The notes below the pieces were generated by a model. The model searched no databases. It saw only the letters and a list, made by a program, of their open reading frames with translations, and had not been told where the DNA came from. A program made the translations under genes and the position numbers. This document shows positions 1 to 5,639 of a stretch of DNA of 7,046 bases, one piece after another. Source of the DNA: BMS3Abin12 sp964487445 (lineage in GTDB: Bacteria; Pseudomonadota; Gammaproteobacteria; 21-64-14); contig CAZAQG010000103.1 in assembly GCA_964487445.1 (NCBI GenBank), positions 1 to 7,046 on the forward strand, in the 5' to 3' direction. Every line of letters begins with the position of its first letter. Within the stretch, counting starts at the first letter, position 1.

Positions 1-73
1 AGTGGTAACTCATTGATCCAACCCGCTGTTCCGGAGAGCGCAAATCCACCCTGGCCCCGGGCCGCAGTCCCCT

Positions 74-91
74 ACTCCGGAGACGCGGAGT
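74..91. promoter_or_regulatory. 6-bp inverted repeat upstream of the metX-like gene
   Basis: ACTCCG (74-79) and CGGAGT (86-91) are perfect reverse complements separated by 6 nt (GAGACG). The dyad ends one base before the TG of the proposed extended -10 box, so it would cover the -35 region. That placement suits a repressor or activator site, but a 6-bp dyad in G+C-rich DNA can arise by chance. TCCGGAGA also occurs at 30-37 and 76-83. Confidence 0.3.
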
Positions 92-92
92 C

Positions 93-101
93 TGTCATAA
101 T
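93..101 (+). promoter_or_regulatory. Extended -10 promoter candidate for the metX-like operon
   Basis: TGTCATAAT matches the extended -10 pattern TGn-TATAAT with one mismatch in the hexamer. No good -35 is present at 73-78 (TACTCC), as is common for extended -10 promoters. It is one of the few A+T-rich spots in the leader. Transcription would begin near position 108 and leave a leader of about 70 nt before the ATG at 180. This is inferred from sequence only. Confidence 0.45.
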
Positions 102-179
102 GCCCGAGCCTTTAGGTCAGGCTTTCCCCGGGCGATGCCGCGGCAGGATCGTCGGCCCGATAGAGGAATCGAAAGGAAC

Positions 180-1316
180 ATGTCGAGCGCCGGCAATGTC
201 ATACCACTGCGCGAGGCGGCGCCGGGCGGCGCCGTCACCATCCGTCTTCCGGGTCCGTTCAAGATGTGGCGCGGCGGGATCCTGCCGGAAGTCCGGCTGG
301 CCTGCGAGACGTGGGGTAAGCTGAACGCCGCGCGCGACAATGCTGTGTTGCTGTTTCCCGGTCTCTCGCCCGGGCCGCACGCGGCTTCCTCGGCGGAGAA
401 TCCGACACCGGGTTGGTGGGAGTACATGATCGGGCCCGGGCGGCCGATCGACACGCGGCACTATTTCGCCGTGTGCGTGAACTCCCTCGGGGGGTGCTTC
501 GGGACCACCGGCCCGGCGTCCATTGATCCGCACACCCAGGAACCCTACCGACTGAACTTTCCGGAACTGGCGGTAGAGGACATCGCCGCGAGTGCGCACG
601 GGGCGCTCGAGGCACTGGGCATCGAGCGCGCGCGCGCGGTGGTCGGGGCCTCGCTCGGCGGTATGGCGGCGCTCGCCTACGCCATGCAGTTCCCCGATGG
701 ACTGGACGAGCTGGTGGCGATCTCTTCGGCGACGCGCGCCACACCGTTCACCATCGCGTTGCGCTCCCTGCAGCGCGAGATCATCCGCAACGACCCGGAA
801 TGGCGGAGCGGGTTCTATGCGCCCGGCAAGGGGCCGCGCGAAGGCATGCGCCTGGCGCGCAAGCTCGGGCTGGTATCCTACCGCTCGGCGGTGGAATGGC
901 AGCAGCGCTTCGCGCGCGAGCGGGTAAAGACCGCGGCCGAGGAGCAGACGCCCTTCGGTATCGAGTTCGAGATCGAGGCCTACCTGGAACACAATGCACA
1001 GAAGTTCGTGGACAGCTTCGACGCCAATGCCTACCTCTACCTCTCGCGCGCCATGGATCGGTTCGATGCGGCCGAACACGGCGGTACGGTCGAGGCGGGT
1101 CTGGCGCGCATCCAGGCGCGGCGCACGCTCGTGATCGGCGTGGAGACGGACTTCCTGTTTCCCATGCAGCAGCAGGAAGAGATCGCGGCGAGCCTCTACT
1201 CGATGGGCCGCAACGTGACCTTCGTTCCGCTGGCATCGATCCACGGCCACGACGCCTTCCTGATCGACCGCGAGCGGTTCGCGCCGGTGATGGCCCGCTT
1301 CTTCGCCGAGGCGTGA
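180..1316 (+). CDS. metX: MetX-family O-acyltransferase, probably L-serine (or homoserine) O-succinyltransferase
   Basis: This is a 378-aa alpha/beta-hydrolase acyltransferase of the MetX family, which transfers an acyl group from acyl-CoA to a hydroxyl amino acid in the cytoplasm. The visible catalytic triad is Ser158 in GASLGG, Asp324 in ETDFLFP and His357 in GHDAFL. GWWE, GPG and the PxDT stretch near residues 79-92 are family hallmarks. GLSPGPHAA (about 61-69), CVNSLGGC-GTTGPAS and LRSLQRE recall the Xanthomonas serine O-succinyltransferase rather than Pseudomonas-type homoserine enzymes, which carry HHHAAG and LNNLGGC. This would place it in cysteine synthesis through O-succinylserine. 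No metW follows, whereas metX-metW pairs are usual for methionine-route enzymes. The start at 180 is chosen because AGAGGA (162-167) and AAAGGA (172-177) precede it. The in-frame ATG at 135 has no ribosome binding site and would add an unsupported 15-residue tail. The family is certain; the substrate is inferred. Confidence 0.93.
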   Translation: MSSAGNVIPLREAAPGGAVTIRLPGPFKMWRGGILPEVRLACETWGKLNAARDNAVLLFPGLSPGPHAASSAENPTPGWWEYMIGPGRPIDTRHYFAVCVNSLGGCFGTTGPASIDPHTQEPYRLNFPELAVEDIAASAHGALEALGIERARAVVGASLGGMAALAYAMQFPDGLDELVAISSATRATPFTIALRSLQREIIRNDPEWRSGFYAPGKGPREGMRLARKLGLVSYRSAVEWQQRFARERVKTAAEEQTPFGIEFEIEAYLEHNAQKFVDSFDANAYLYLSRAMDRFDAAEHGGTVEAGLARIQARRTLVIGVETDFLFPMQQQEEIAASLYSMGRNVTFVPLASIHGHDAFLIDRERFAPVMARFFAEA

Positions 1317-1352
1317 GCGGAACCGCACGTCTCCGGATTCGACCGAGAATTC

Positions 1353-1664
1353 ATGCCCAGACCGCGCAAACTGACCTACGTGGGACTCGATGCCGATGCC
1401 TATGGGGGCATGACGCCCACCGGAACGATCATCCGCGATGCCCGGGTATTCGGCCTGCTGGCGGAAGAGGAGACCTGCGCGGGCTGGTCCTACGAACAGA
1501 TCCAGGCCCTGTACGATCGGGTCAGCGCCGCGTGGGAGCCCTATGGCCATCTGGTCAGCCGGCTGTCGCCGGAATTCGCCGAGCGCCACCGCCGGATCTA
1601 TGATGCGGCGACCGAGCGGGCGCGCGCGCTCGGCTGGCCGCCGCCGCTCGACGAAGAGGATTGA
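1353..1664 (+). CDS. Small hypothetical protein downstream of the metX-like gene
   Basis: This 103-aa protein has no domain I recognise. It opens with MPRPRKLTYVGLDADAYGG, continues with a TGTIIRDARVFGLL segment, and ends in a helical, Trp/Tyr-rich half (GWSYEQIQALYDRV, AAWEPYGHL, FAERHRRIYDAATERARALGW) with an acidic DEED terminus. There is no signal peptide or membrane segment, so it should be soluble and cytoplasmic. Codon use is typical of the neighbours, with strong C/G preference at third positions, and the protein has an ordered, non-repetitive composition, so I take it as real. It starts 36 nt after the acyltransferase stop with a weak GAGA (1345-1348), which suggests co-transcription. 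Its stop faces the DUF2784 gene 36 nt away. Function is unknown; a role in the same amino-acid pathway is only guilt by association. Confidence 0.75.
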   Translation: MPRPRKLTYVGLDADAYGGMTPTGTIIRDARVFGLLAEEETCAGWSYEQIQALYDRVSAAWEPYGHLVSRLSPEFAERHRRIYDAATERARALGWPPPLDEED

Positions 1665-1700
1665 GGTCCGGCATCGCCTGCGCCACCGCGGCCCGGGCGA

Positions 1701-2168
1701 TCAGCGGGGCATATCGGGGGGGCGGCGCGTTCCCGACCGGACGGCGCGCGCGGCGGGAGGGCGCGGACCTTCCGGAGGCGCCGGCGCGGTATTACGCGAC
1801 CGACTTCGCGTGACGGCGCGGCGCACGGCGCCCAGATAGACCGTGAGGTTGAAGGCGACCAGCAAGGCGCCCAACACGATCTGCAGTTCGTGCGTGAGGC
1901 CCGGTGGATAGAGCAGGCGCCCGACGTAGTGTTCGATGAAACCGCCTCGGTAACCGGTCTCCCCGGCGCGCAGTCGCAGCCGCACTTCGAGGGTCGTGAG
2001 CGGGCAGATCGCGCCGCTGAATTCCACCCAGACCGCCCACAGCATCGCCGGCAGGTGTAACCAGGCCGCGCGCGCCCACCGCCATACCAGCACCCCGCCG
2101 AACACCGCGAACAGCACGAAGGCGAGGTGCACGAGCATCACCGCATCGGCCAGCACGCCATCCGGCAT
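1701..2168 (-). CDS. DUF2784 family inner-membrane protein
   Basis: This 155-aa integral membrane protein matches the DUF2784 pattern. An N-terminal hydrophobic helix (about residues 5-29, with LVHLAFVLF and FGGVLVWRW) is followed by WLHLPAMLWAVWVEFSG and the hallmark CPLTTLE (55-61). Next come RAGE-GY-GGFIEHY (67-81) and LLYPPGLT, then a last hydrophobic helix (about 95-116). Function of the family is unknown. The ATG at 2168 lacks a strong ribosome binding site, but its N-terminus aligns with the family pattern. Residues 117-155 form an Arg/Pro/Ala-rich cytoplasmic or disordered tail that goes beyond what I expect of the family and may be poorly conserved. It begins 18 nt after the stop of the lipase-like gene, so the two probably share an mRNA. 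The pairing suggests a membrane or lipid-related job, which is inference. Confidence 0.88.
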   Translation of the reverse strand: MPDGVLADAVMLVHLAFVLFAVFGGVLVWRWARAAWLHLPAMLWAVWVEFSGAICPLTTLEVRLRLRAGETGYRGGFIEHYVGRLLYPPGLTHELQIVLGALLVAFNLTVYLGAVRRAVTRSRSRNTAPAPPEGPRPPAARAVRSGTRRPPDMPR

Positions 2169-2186
2169 GTCCGTGCCCGGCGCCGC

Positions 2187-3059
2187 TCAGGCGTCGGCCC
2201 CCGCGCGCCGCGCCGCGGAGGCCGCAGGCAGATGCCGTTCCATCCAGCGCGCGACGTCGGCCAGCACGCGCTCGCGGATCGTGTCGTTGAACAACTCATG
2301 GTACCCGCCCGGATACTCGAGCAGTTCCCTGTCCGGGAACAGTGCGCGGCGTGCGAAGCGCCGGCTGCCCTCCGGCGACACCAGGCGATCCGCGCCGCCG
2401 TGTACGATCAGCAACGGGACGCGCCATTCGCGTGCGTTCGCCTCGACGCGCTGCGCCGCGTGCCGCAACTCCACGGCGAGCCGCGCGGTGCCGCGGTCGT
2501 GGATCAGCGGGTCGGCCTCGATCGAGTGCATCATCTCTGCGTCGCGGGTGACATCGCCGGGCCTCAGCGGAAGGCGCACGGAAAAGCGCGGGCGCAGATA
2601 GTTGAGCGCATAGGCCAGGACCCAGAGCGCGCGCGGCAGGGCGATCCGTCCGAGGGCCGGTGCGGAGACGATCACACCCTGCAGGCCGTCGGGATGGGCC
2701 AGGGCGTAGTCGAGTACGATCACACCGCCCATGCTGTGGCCGAGCAGGAAGCGCGGCAGCCCCGGTTCCCGATCGGTGACGCGCGCCAGGAAGGCGGCGA
2801 GATCCTCGCGATAGTCGCGCCACGAATCGATGTAGCCGCGCGGGCCGGGCGAGCGCCCGTGGCCGCGCAAATCGAATGCGTAGAGCGCATAGCCGAGCGG
2901 GACGAAATAGTCCACCACGTTTCCATAGCGGCCGGAGTGCTCCGCCAGGCCGTGCACGATCACCAGCGCGGCGCGCGGATGCGGCGGGCGCCAGCTCCGA
3001 TAGTGCAACGGAAGCCCCCCTCGGCCCGCAAAGGTCCCCTCATCGGTCGCTACGCTCAC
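2187..3059 (-). CDS. Monoacylglycerol lipase-like alpha/beta hydrolase (Hydrolase_4 / serine aminopeptidase S33 type)
   Basis: From the GTG at 3059 this is a 290-aa alpha/beta hydrolase, the usual size of bacterial monoacylglycerol-lipase or lysophospholipase (PldB-like) enzymes. The oxyanion-hole motif HGLAEHSGRY lies at residues 36-45, DLRGHGRS at 63-70 and the nucleophile elbow GHSMGG (Ser109) at 107-112. Asp224 sits in HGGADRLV and His254 in GGYHELFND. Residues about 140-200 form the cap. No signal peptide or membrane helix is seen, so it is probably cytoplasmic, hydrolysing monoacylglycerol, lysophospholipid or a similar ester. The upstream in-frame stretch to 3212 would add 51 Arg/Gly-rich residues unlike the family, so it is excluded. 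A G-run (3067-3071) stands 7 nt before the chosen GTG. The DUF2784 gene follows after 18 nt. The exact substrate cannot be read from sequence. Confidence 0.9.
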   Translation of the reverse strand: MSVATDEGTFAGRGGLPLHYRSWRPPHPRAALVIVHGLAEHSGRYGNVVDYFVPLGYALYAFDLRGHGRSPGPRGYIDSWRDYREDLAAFLARVTDREPGLPRFLLGHSMGGVIVLDYALAHPDGLQGVIVSAPALGRIALPRALWVLAYALNYLRPRFSVRLPLRPGDVTRDAEMMHSIEADPLIHDRGTARLAVELRHAAQRVEANAREWRVPLLIVHGGADRLVSPEGSRRFARRALFPDRELLEYPGGYHELFNDTIRERVLADVARWMERHLPAASAARRAGADA

Positions 3060-3066
3060 TGCGCGG

Positions 3067-3071
3067 CCCCC
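3067..3071 (-). promoter_or_regulatory. Shine-Dalgarno-like G-run that supports the GTG start of the lipase-like gene
   Basis: On the minus strand GGGGG, within GGCGGGGG, ends 7 nt before the GTG at 3059. The family's conserved N-terminus begins a few residues later (GLPLHYRSW). No better signal was found for the alternative GTG at 3212. The site is G-rich rather than AGGAGG-like, so support is moderate. Confidence 0.4.
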
Positions 3072-3084
3072 GCCGGGCGCGCGG

Positions 3085-3106
3085 GTGCGACGGCGAATCG
3101 TCGCAC
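3085..3106. promoter_or_regulatory. Perfect 8-bp hairpin in the leader of the lipase-like gene
   Basis: GTGCGACG (3085-3092) and CGTCGCAC (3099-3106) pair perfectly around a 6-nt loop. The dyad lies 26 nt before the GTG start of the minus-strand hydrolase, inside a 201-nt gap (3060-3260). There is no T-run on either side, so it is not a classical terminator. It could be a leader hairpin or a regulator binding site. I found no convincing -10/-35 pair in the rest of the gap, which otherwise holds only weak G+C-rich dyads such as CGGGC-ggtc-GCCCG just after the upstream gene's stop. Confidence 0.35.
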
Positions 3107-3260
3107 GATCACACCGACCGGGGCGATCGACCGGATTCCGGCCGCGCGGCACCCCGCCCGCCGGTAGTCCCGGGTGTCGGGCGCGGCATTCGTGTCTACC
3201 ATCGATTCCCACCCTCTGCCGCGCCCCACGCCCGGGCGACCGCCCGCCGCCGGGATGGCC

Positions 3261-3782
3261 TCACCCCCCGGACGGCGGGCGCTGTCCGCCGGCGAGCCGC
3301 GCCGCGATCTTCTCCAGCGTCTGCGCGGAATCCAGTTCGCGGTACGGCTCCATATCCCGCAGGGTCTGTTGCAGCAGCGGCCCGATCTCTTCGAGATGCC
3401 GCAGCACCCGATCGAGCTCCTCCGCAGCACCCGCGCGGGCCGGGCCGGCCGTGCCCGATACGGACTGCTCGAGGCCGGCGGCGGCCGCGGTCAGGCGCAA
3501 GAGTTCGATCCCCTCGCGCGCCATACCGTAGGCGAAAAACCCCGCGATCCGCACCCGGCCCACATACTCGGGGAGGGCGTCGCCGCGAGCGGCCGCGTTT
3601 CCGGCGCCGGCGAGCTGCAGGCCGCTTTCCCGGAACAACGGCGCCAGCTCGGTGAGCGCCTGTTCAATCTCGATCAGTCGCCGGAAGTGGGACCGGACCC
3701 CGAAACACTCCAGGCGCTTCACCGACCGCGACGCGGGACGACCCGGTTGCGCCCCACCCTCATCGGACCCATGATCTTCCAT
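3261..3782 (-). CDS. Hypothetical helical cytoplasmic protein
   Basis: This 173-aa protein belongs to no family I recognise. An acidic, low-complexity start (MEDHGSDEGGAQPGRP) is followed by long amphipathic stretches predicted to be helical: FGVRSHFRRLIEIEQALTEL, the VGRVRIAGFFAYGMAREGIEL region and a C-terminal helix pair (EELDRVLRHLEEIGPLLQQTL, then TLEKIAARLAG). No membrane segment or signal peptide is seen. The start is set at the second of two adjacent ATGs (3785 and 3782), because a strong GAGGGGG (3790-3796) sits 7 nt before the ATG at 3782 and only 4 nt before the other. Translation of the DNA upstream to 3872 is Arg/Gly-rich and unlike a protein N-terminus. It is the first gene on this strand after a divergent intergenic region with operator-like dyads, and 201 nt separate it from the lipase-like gene. 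Confidence 0.7.
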   Translation of the reverse strand: MEDHGSDEGGAQPGRPASRSVKRLECFGVRSHFRRLIEIEQALTELAPLFRESGLQLAGAGNAAARGDALPEYVGRVRIAGFFAYGMAREGIELLRLTAAAAGLEQSVSGTAGPARAGAAEELDRVLRHLEEIGPLLQQTLRDMEPYRELDSAQTLEKIAARLAGGQRPPSGG

Positions 3783-3859
3783 CATCGCGCCCCCTCGTGC
3801 CGCGATTGGCGGCCGGCCCCCACACCCCTCCAGGCCGGATCGGGCCCGGGCTGCGGCCC

Positions 3860-3865
3860 AGTATA
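3860..3865 (-). promoter_or_regulatory. -10 box candidate for the 173-aa hypothetical gene
   Basis: On the minus strand TATACT matches TATAAT in five of six positions and stands out in a G+C-rich setting. It would give a leader of about 70 nt before the ATG at 3782. No clear -35 is found 16-18 nt upstream, so this is tentative. Confidence 0.35.
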
Positions 3866-3925
3866 ACCGCACCGGTCCGGCAGATCGGCCCCGGCGACGA
3901 GAAGGGCGCGTCGCACCACCGGAAA

Positions 3926-3964
3926 TTCGTGAACCCGGTCACGGAACTTGCTCTCCACCGGGTT
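3926..3964. promoter_or_regulatory. Two overlapping inverted repeats in the divergent intergenic region
   Basis: The first is TTCGTGA (3926-3932), 6 nt, TCACGGA (3939-3945), with one mismatch per 7-bp arm. The second is AACCCGGT (3932-3939), 17 nt, ACCGGGTT (3957-3964), a perfect 8-bp match. The repeats share bases, so in RNA they would exclude each other. They lie between the 173-aa minus-strand gene and the 45-aa plus-strand gene and overlap the proposed -35 of the latter. The first has the shape of a dimeric regulator site. The regulator is unknown. Confidence 0.4.
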
Positions 3965-3975
3965 TTCTATATGGT
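3948..3975 (+). promoter_or_regulatory. Weak sigma70-type promoter candidate for the 45-aa gene
   Basis: TTGCTC (3948-3953) and TATGGT (3970-3975) are separated by 16 nt. Each matches its consensus in four of six positions. The TTTTCTATATGG stretch is the most A+T-rich part of the gap. The start site would fall near 3982, about 28 nt before the ATG. The match is weak and alternative -10 registers (TATATG at 3968) are possible. Confidence 0.3.
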
Positions 3976-3996
3976 ATTGGGAGCCTGAGGGGGTAC

Positions 3997-4002
3997 GGAG
4001 GG
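3997..4002 (+). promoter_or_regulatory. Strong Shine-Dalgarno site for the 45-aa gene
   Basis: GGAGGG ends 7 nt before the ATG at 4010, close to ideal strength and spacing. This is the main reason to accept so short a reading frame as a gene. Confidence 0.65.
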
Positions 4003-4009
4003 TTCGATC

Positions 4010-4147
4010 ATGCGTTTTCTGAAGAAGGAGCTGACCAAGGCCTATACCCTGGTCCATGTACGTCGGGAATTCCGGGAACAGCGGAAGAACGGGACCCTCA
4101 ACCGAGAGAGGGTGCCGGAACCGCCCACCGCGCCGCCCCCAAAGTAA
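4010..4147 (+). CDS. Small basic protein, 45 aa, unknown function
   Basis: The protein begins MRFLKKELTKAYTLVHVRRE, continues with a charged stretch rich in Arg, Glu and Lys to about residue 34, and ends in a Pro-rich tail (VPEPPTAPPPK). The first 27 residues could form one amphipathic, strongly basic helix. There is no long hydrophobic segment, so it is not a membrane peptide. Support for coding is the GGAGGG site 7 nt upstream, mostly C/G-ending codons, a promoter-like stretch upstream and tandem hairpins starting a few bases after the TAA stop. It is a monocistronic unit facing the S41 protease gene. I know no family for it. A short leader peptide or a nucleic-acid- or protein-binding small protein would all fit. 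Confidence 0.6.
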   Translation: MRFLKKELTKAYTLVHVRREFREQRKNGTLNRERVPEPPTAPPPK

Positions 4148-4153
4148 GCTCGC

Positions 4154-4208
4154 CGGCCGCCCATCCAGGCGGCCGCAAATCGGGCATGAGCCCGGGTGAA
4201 CTTGTTTT
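4154..4208. terminator. Tandem hairpins between convergent genes, possible terminator
   Basis: A perfect 8-bp stem (CGGCCGCC 4154-4161 with GGCGGCCG 4168-4175, loop CCATCCA less its first paired base, 6 nt) is followed by a 5-bp stem (CGGGC 4181-4185 with GCCCG 4190-4194, loop ATGA) and a T-rich stretch TTGTTTT (4202-4208). The first hairpin starts 7 nt after the stop of the 45-aa gene. The T-run is 7 nt from the second stem, so this is not a textbook rho-independent terminator. It may end transcription from both sides. The rest of the gap to 4300 shows nothing further. Confidence 0.45.
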
Positions 4209-4300
4209 CCCCTTCGTTTCGTGCCGCCGTACTTGCCGGATCTCGTACCGGATGGTCGCGCTCCGTAAGCGTCGGCGGGGTTCCCCGATCGGGCGCCCGG

Positions 4301-5569
4301 TCATGTGCCCTTGCGGTGCATTTCCATCTCGACCGTACGTAGGGCCTCGATCATTTGTTTGTCTTTGGTCTTGCGGAACTCCGCCGCGGTCAGGCGCTTC
4401 TCGTCCTGGGGCCGAAGCGGCAGCACATCCGGCGGCAGGCTGACGACCTTCTGCGGCTCGATACCCCGGTGCCAGATGGTGTGCCCGTCCGGGGTGAGCC
4501 ACTCCTCCACCGCCAGCATCAGGGCGGCACCGTTGGACAGCGGGAACTCCTGCAGCACGGTCCCGGTCCCGAAGGTCTTCTCGCCCACCAGCCTCGCCCG
4601 GGCGGCGTCCTTCAGGGCGCCCGCGACGATCTCCGAGGCACTCGCCGTGCCGGGATTGATCAGCACCACCATGGGCAGGCGCGTCTTGCGGACATCGCCC
4701 AGCACCGGCACGCGGCGCACCCGCCCGTTCACATTCTTCTCTAGCAGCACGTTACCACCGTCCAGGAACCGGCTCGCCACGCCAATCGCCTGCGACAACA
4801 GGCCGCCGGGGTTGTTGCGTAGGTCCAGGATCAGGCCCGCGGCGCCGTGTGCGCGCACCTGCGCCAATGCCTTTCCCAGCGCGCGCGAGGTTCCCTCGCT
4901 GAACGAGGCGATGCGCACGTCGGCCACCCGGGTGCCGGGCAGCATGTGCCAGGTAACGCTGTGCAGCTTGATCACCGCACGCACGATCGAGACGTTGCGC
5001 GTCTTGCCGGTCTTGGGGGCGCGCAGCGACAGGACCACGGTGGTACCCGCAGGCCCGCGGATCTTGCGCACAACCTGTTCCAGGGATTCGCCGGCGACGT
5101 CCTTGCCGGCGACCTTGAAAATGATGTCGCCGGGGCGCAGGCCGGCCTTCTGCGCCGGCGATCCGTCGAGCGGCGCTACGATGACCACGTGCCGATTCCG
5201 CATGCGCACCTCTGCGCCGATGCCGGCGAAGTGGCCCAGAACCGCGTCGCGCGCCTCCTTGACCATCTCGGGGCTCAGAAAGGTGCTGTGGCCGGTGTCG
5301 CCCAGGGCATCGACCATGCCGCCGATCGCGGCATAGGTCATCTTGGTCGGCTTGATCGCCGCGCGATCGACATAGTGCTCGTCGATCAGGTTCCACGCCT
5401 CGGCCATGAGCCGGAAATCGGGTGCCGCGGCGACCGGGATACGGCCCGGCGGCACCACCCCGGCGAGGATCTGGCGATCCACGACCACGCCGATCACGAT
5501 GCCGCTGAGCAGCCACAGGATGCCCACCGCGACGACCCGCAGGCGGCTGGAACGCTTACCGATAGTCAC
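4301..5569 (-). CDS. ctpA: S41 family C-terminal processing peptidase (CtpA/Prc-like) lacking the canonical catalytic Lys
   Basis: This 422-aa protein has a short basic start, one transmembrane anchor (about residues 11-30) and a periplasmic body. A linker helix (LMAEAWNLIDEHYVD, 54-68) leads to a PDZ domain (about 105-185; IGAEV, GSPAQKAGLRPGDIIFKVAG). The S41 core follows (about 190-375), with ILDLRNNPGGLL, NPGTASASEIVAGALKD, EEWLTPDGH and RGIEP. Family members cleave near C-termini of periplasmic substrates with a Ser/Lys dyad. Aligned to E. coli Prc (Ser430, Asp441, Lys455), Ser310 and Asp321 are kept. The position of Lys455 (+25 from Ser) is Thr335: the motif reads GTG, not GKG. Lys331, four residues earlier, is the nearest Lys. 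The GTG start at 5569 has GGAGGGGG 7 nt upstream. It is monocistronic and convergent with the 45-aa gene; no envC neighbour is seen. It is either an atypical protease or an inactive homologue. Confidence 0.93.
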   Translation of the reverse strand: MTIGKRSSRLRVVAVGILWLLSGIVIGVVVDRQILAGVVPPGRIPVAAAPDFRLMAEAWNLIDEHYVDRAAIKPTKMTYAAIGGMVDALGDTGHSTFLSPEMVKEARDAVLGHFAGIGAEVRMRNRHVVIVAPLDGSPAQKAGLRPGDIIFKVAGKDVAGESLEQVVRKIRGPAGTTVVLSLRAPKTGKTRNVSIVRAVIKLHSVTWHMLPGTRVADVRIASFSEGTSRALGKALAQVRAHGAAGLILDLRNNPGGLLSQAIGVASRFLDGGNVLLEKNVNGRVRRVPVLGDVRKTRLPMVVLINPGTASASEIVAGALKDAARARLVGEKTFGTGTVLQEFPLSNGAALMLAVEEWLTPDGHTIWHRGIEPQKVVSLPPDVLPLRPQDEKRLTAAEFRKTKDKQMIEALRTVEMEMHRKGT

Positions 5570-5607
5570 GAATAATCCCCCTCCGACCGGGGTGGCCCCG
5601 GGCCGCC

Positions 5608-5616
5608 ACTATACCA
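5608..5616 (-). promoter_or_regulatory. Extended -10 promoter for the S41 protease gene
   Basis: On the minus strand TGGTATAGT fits the extended -10 pattern TGn-TATAAT with one mismatch. The -35 region 17 nt upstream (GGAATC) is poor, as tolerated by extended -10 promoters. Transcription would start near 5601, leaving a leader of about 30 nt with the GGAGGGGG ribosome binding site at 5577-5584. Confidence 0.5.
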
Positions 5617-5639
5617 TCCCCGCCGCACCCGATTCCCGC

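Noticed and set aside
13..324. 103-aa plus-strand frame across the metX-like leader
   Set aside because: It overlaps the acyltransferase N-terminus in another frame, has an Arg/Pro-rich translation and no ribosome binding site.
117..1589. 490-aa open frame on the minus strand over the acyltransferase gene
   Set aside because: It is the antisense shadow of a real gene in G+C-rich DNA. It is rich in Arg, Gly, His and Val, has no recognisable motif, and the plus-strand frame has a full catalytic triad.
2127..3167. 346-aa plus-strand frame over the lipase-like gene
   Set aside because: Antisense shadow. The minus strand carries the complete alpha/beta-hydrolase motifs and the plus translation is low-complexity.
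3060..3212. N-terminal extension of the lipase-like protein to the GTG at 3212
   Set aside because: It would add 51 Arg/Gly/Pro-rich residues with no signal peptide and no counterpart in the family. It crosses a perfect hairpin and has no ribosome binding site.
4305..5336. 343-aa plus-strand frame over the S41 protease
   Set aside because: Ser/Thr/Arg/Pro-rich antisense shadow of a clearly conserved protease.
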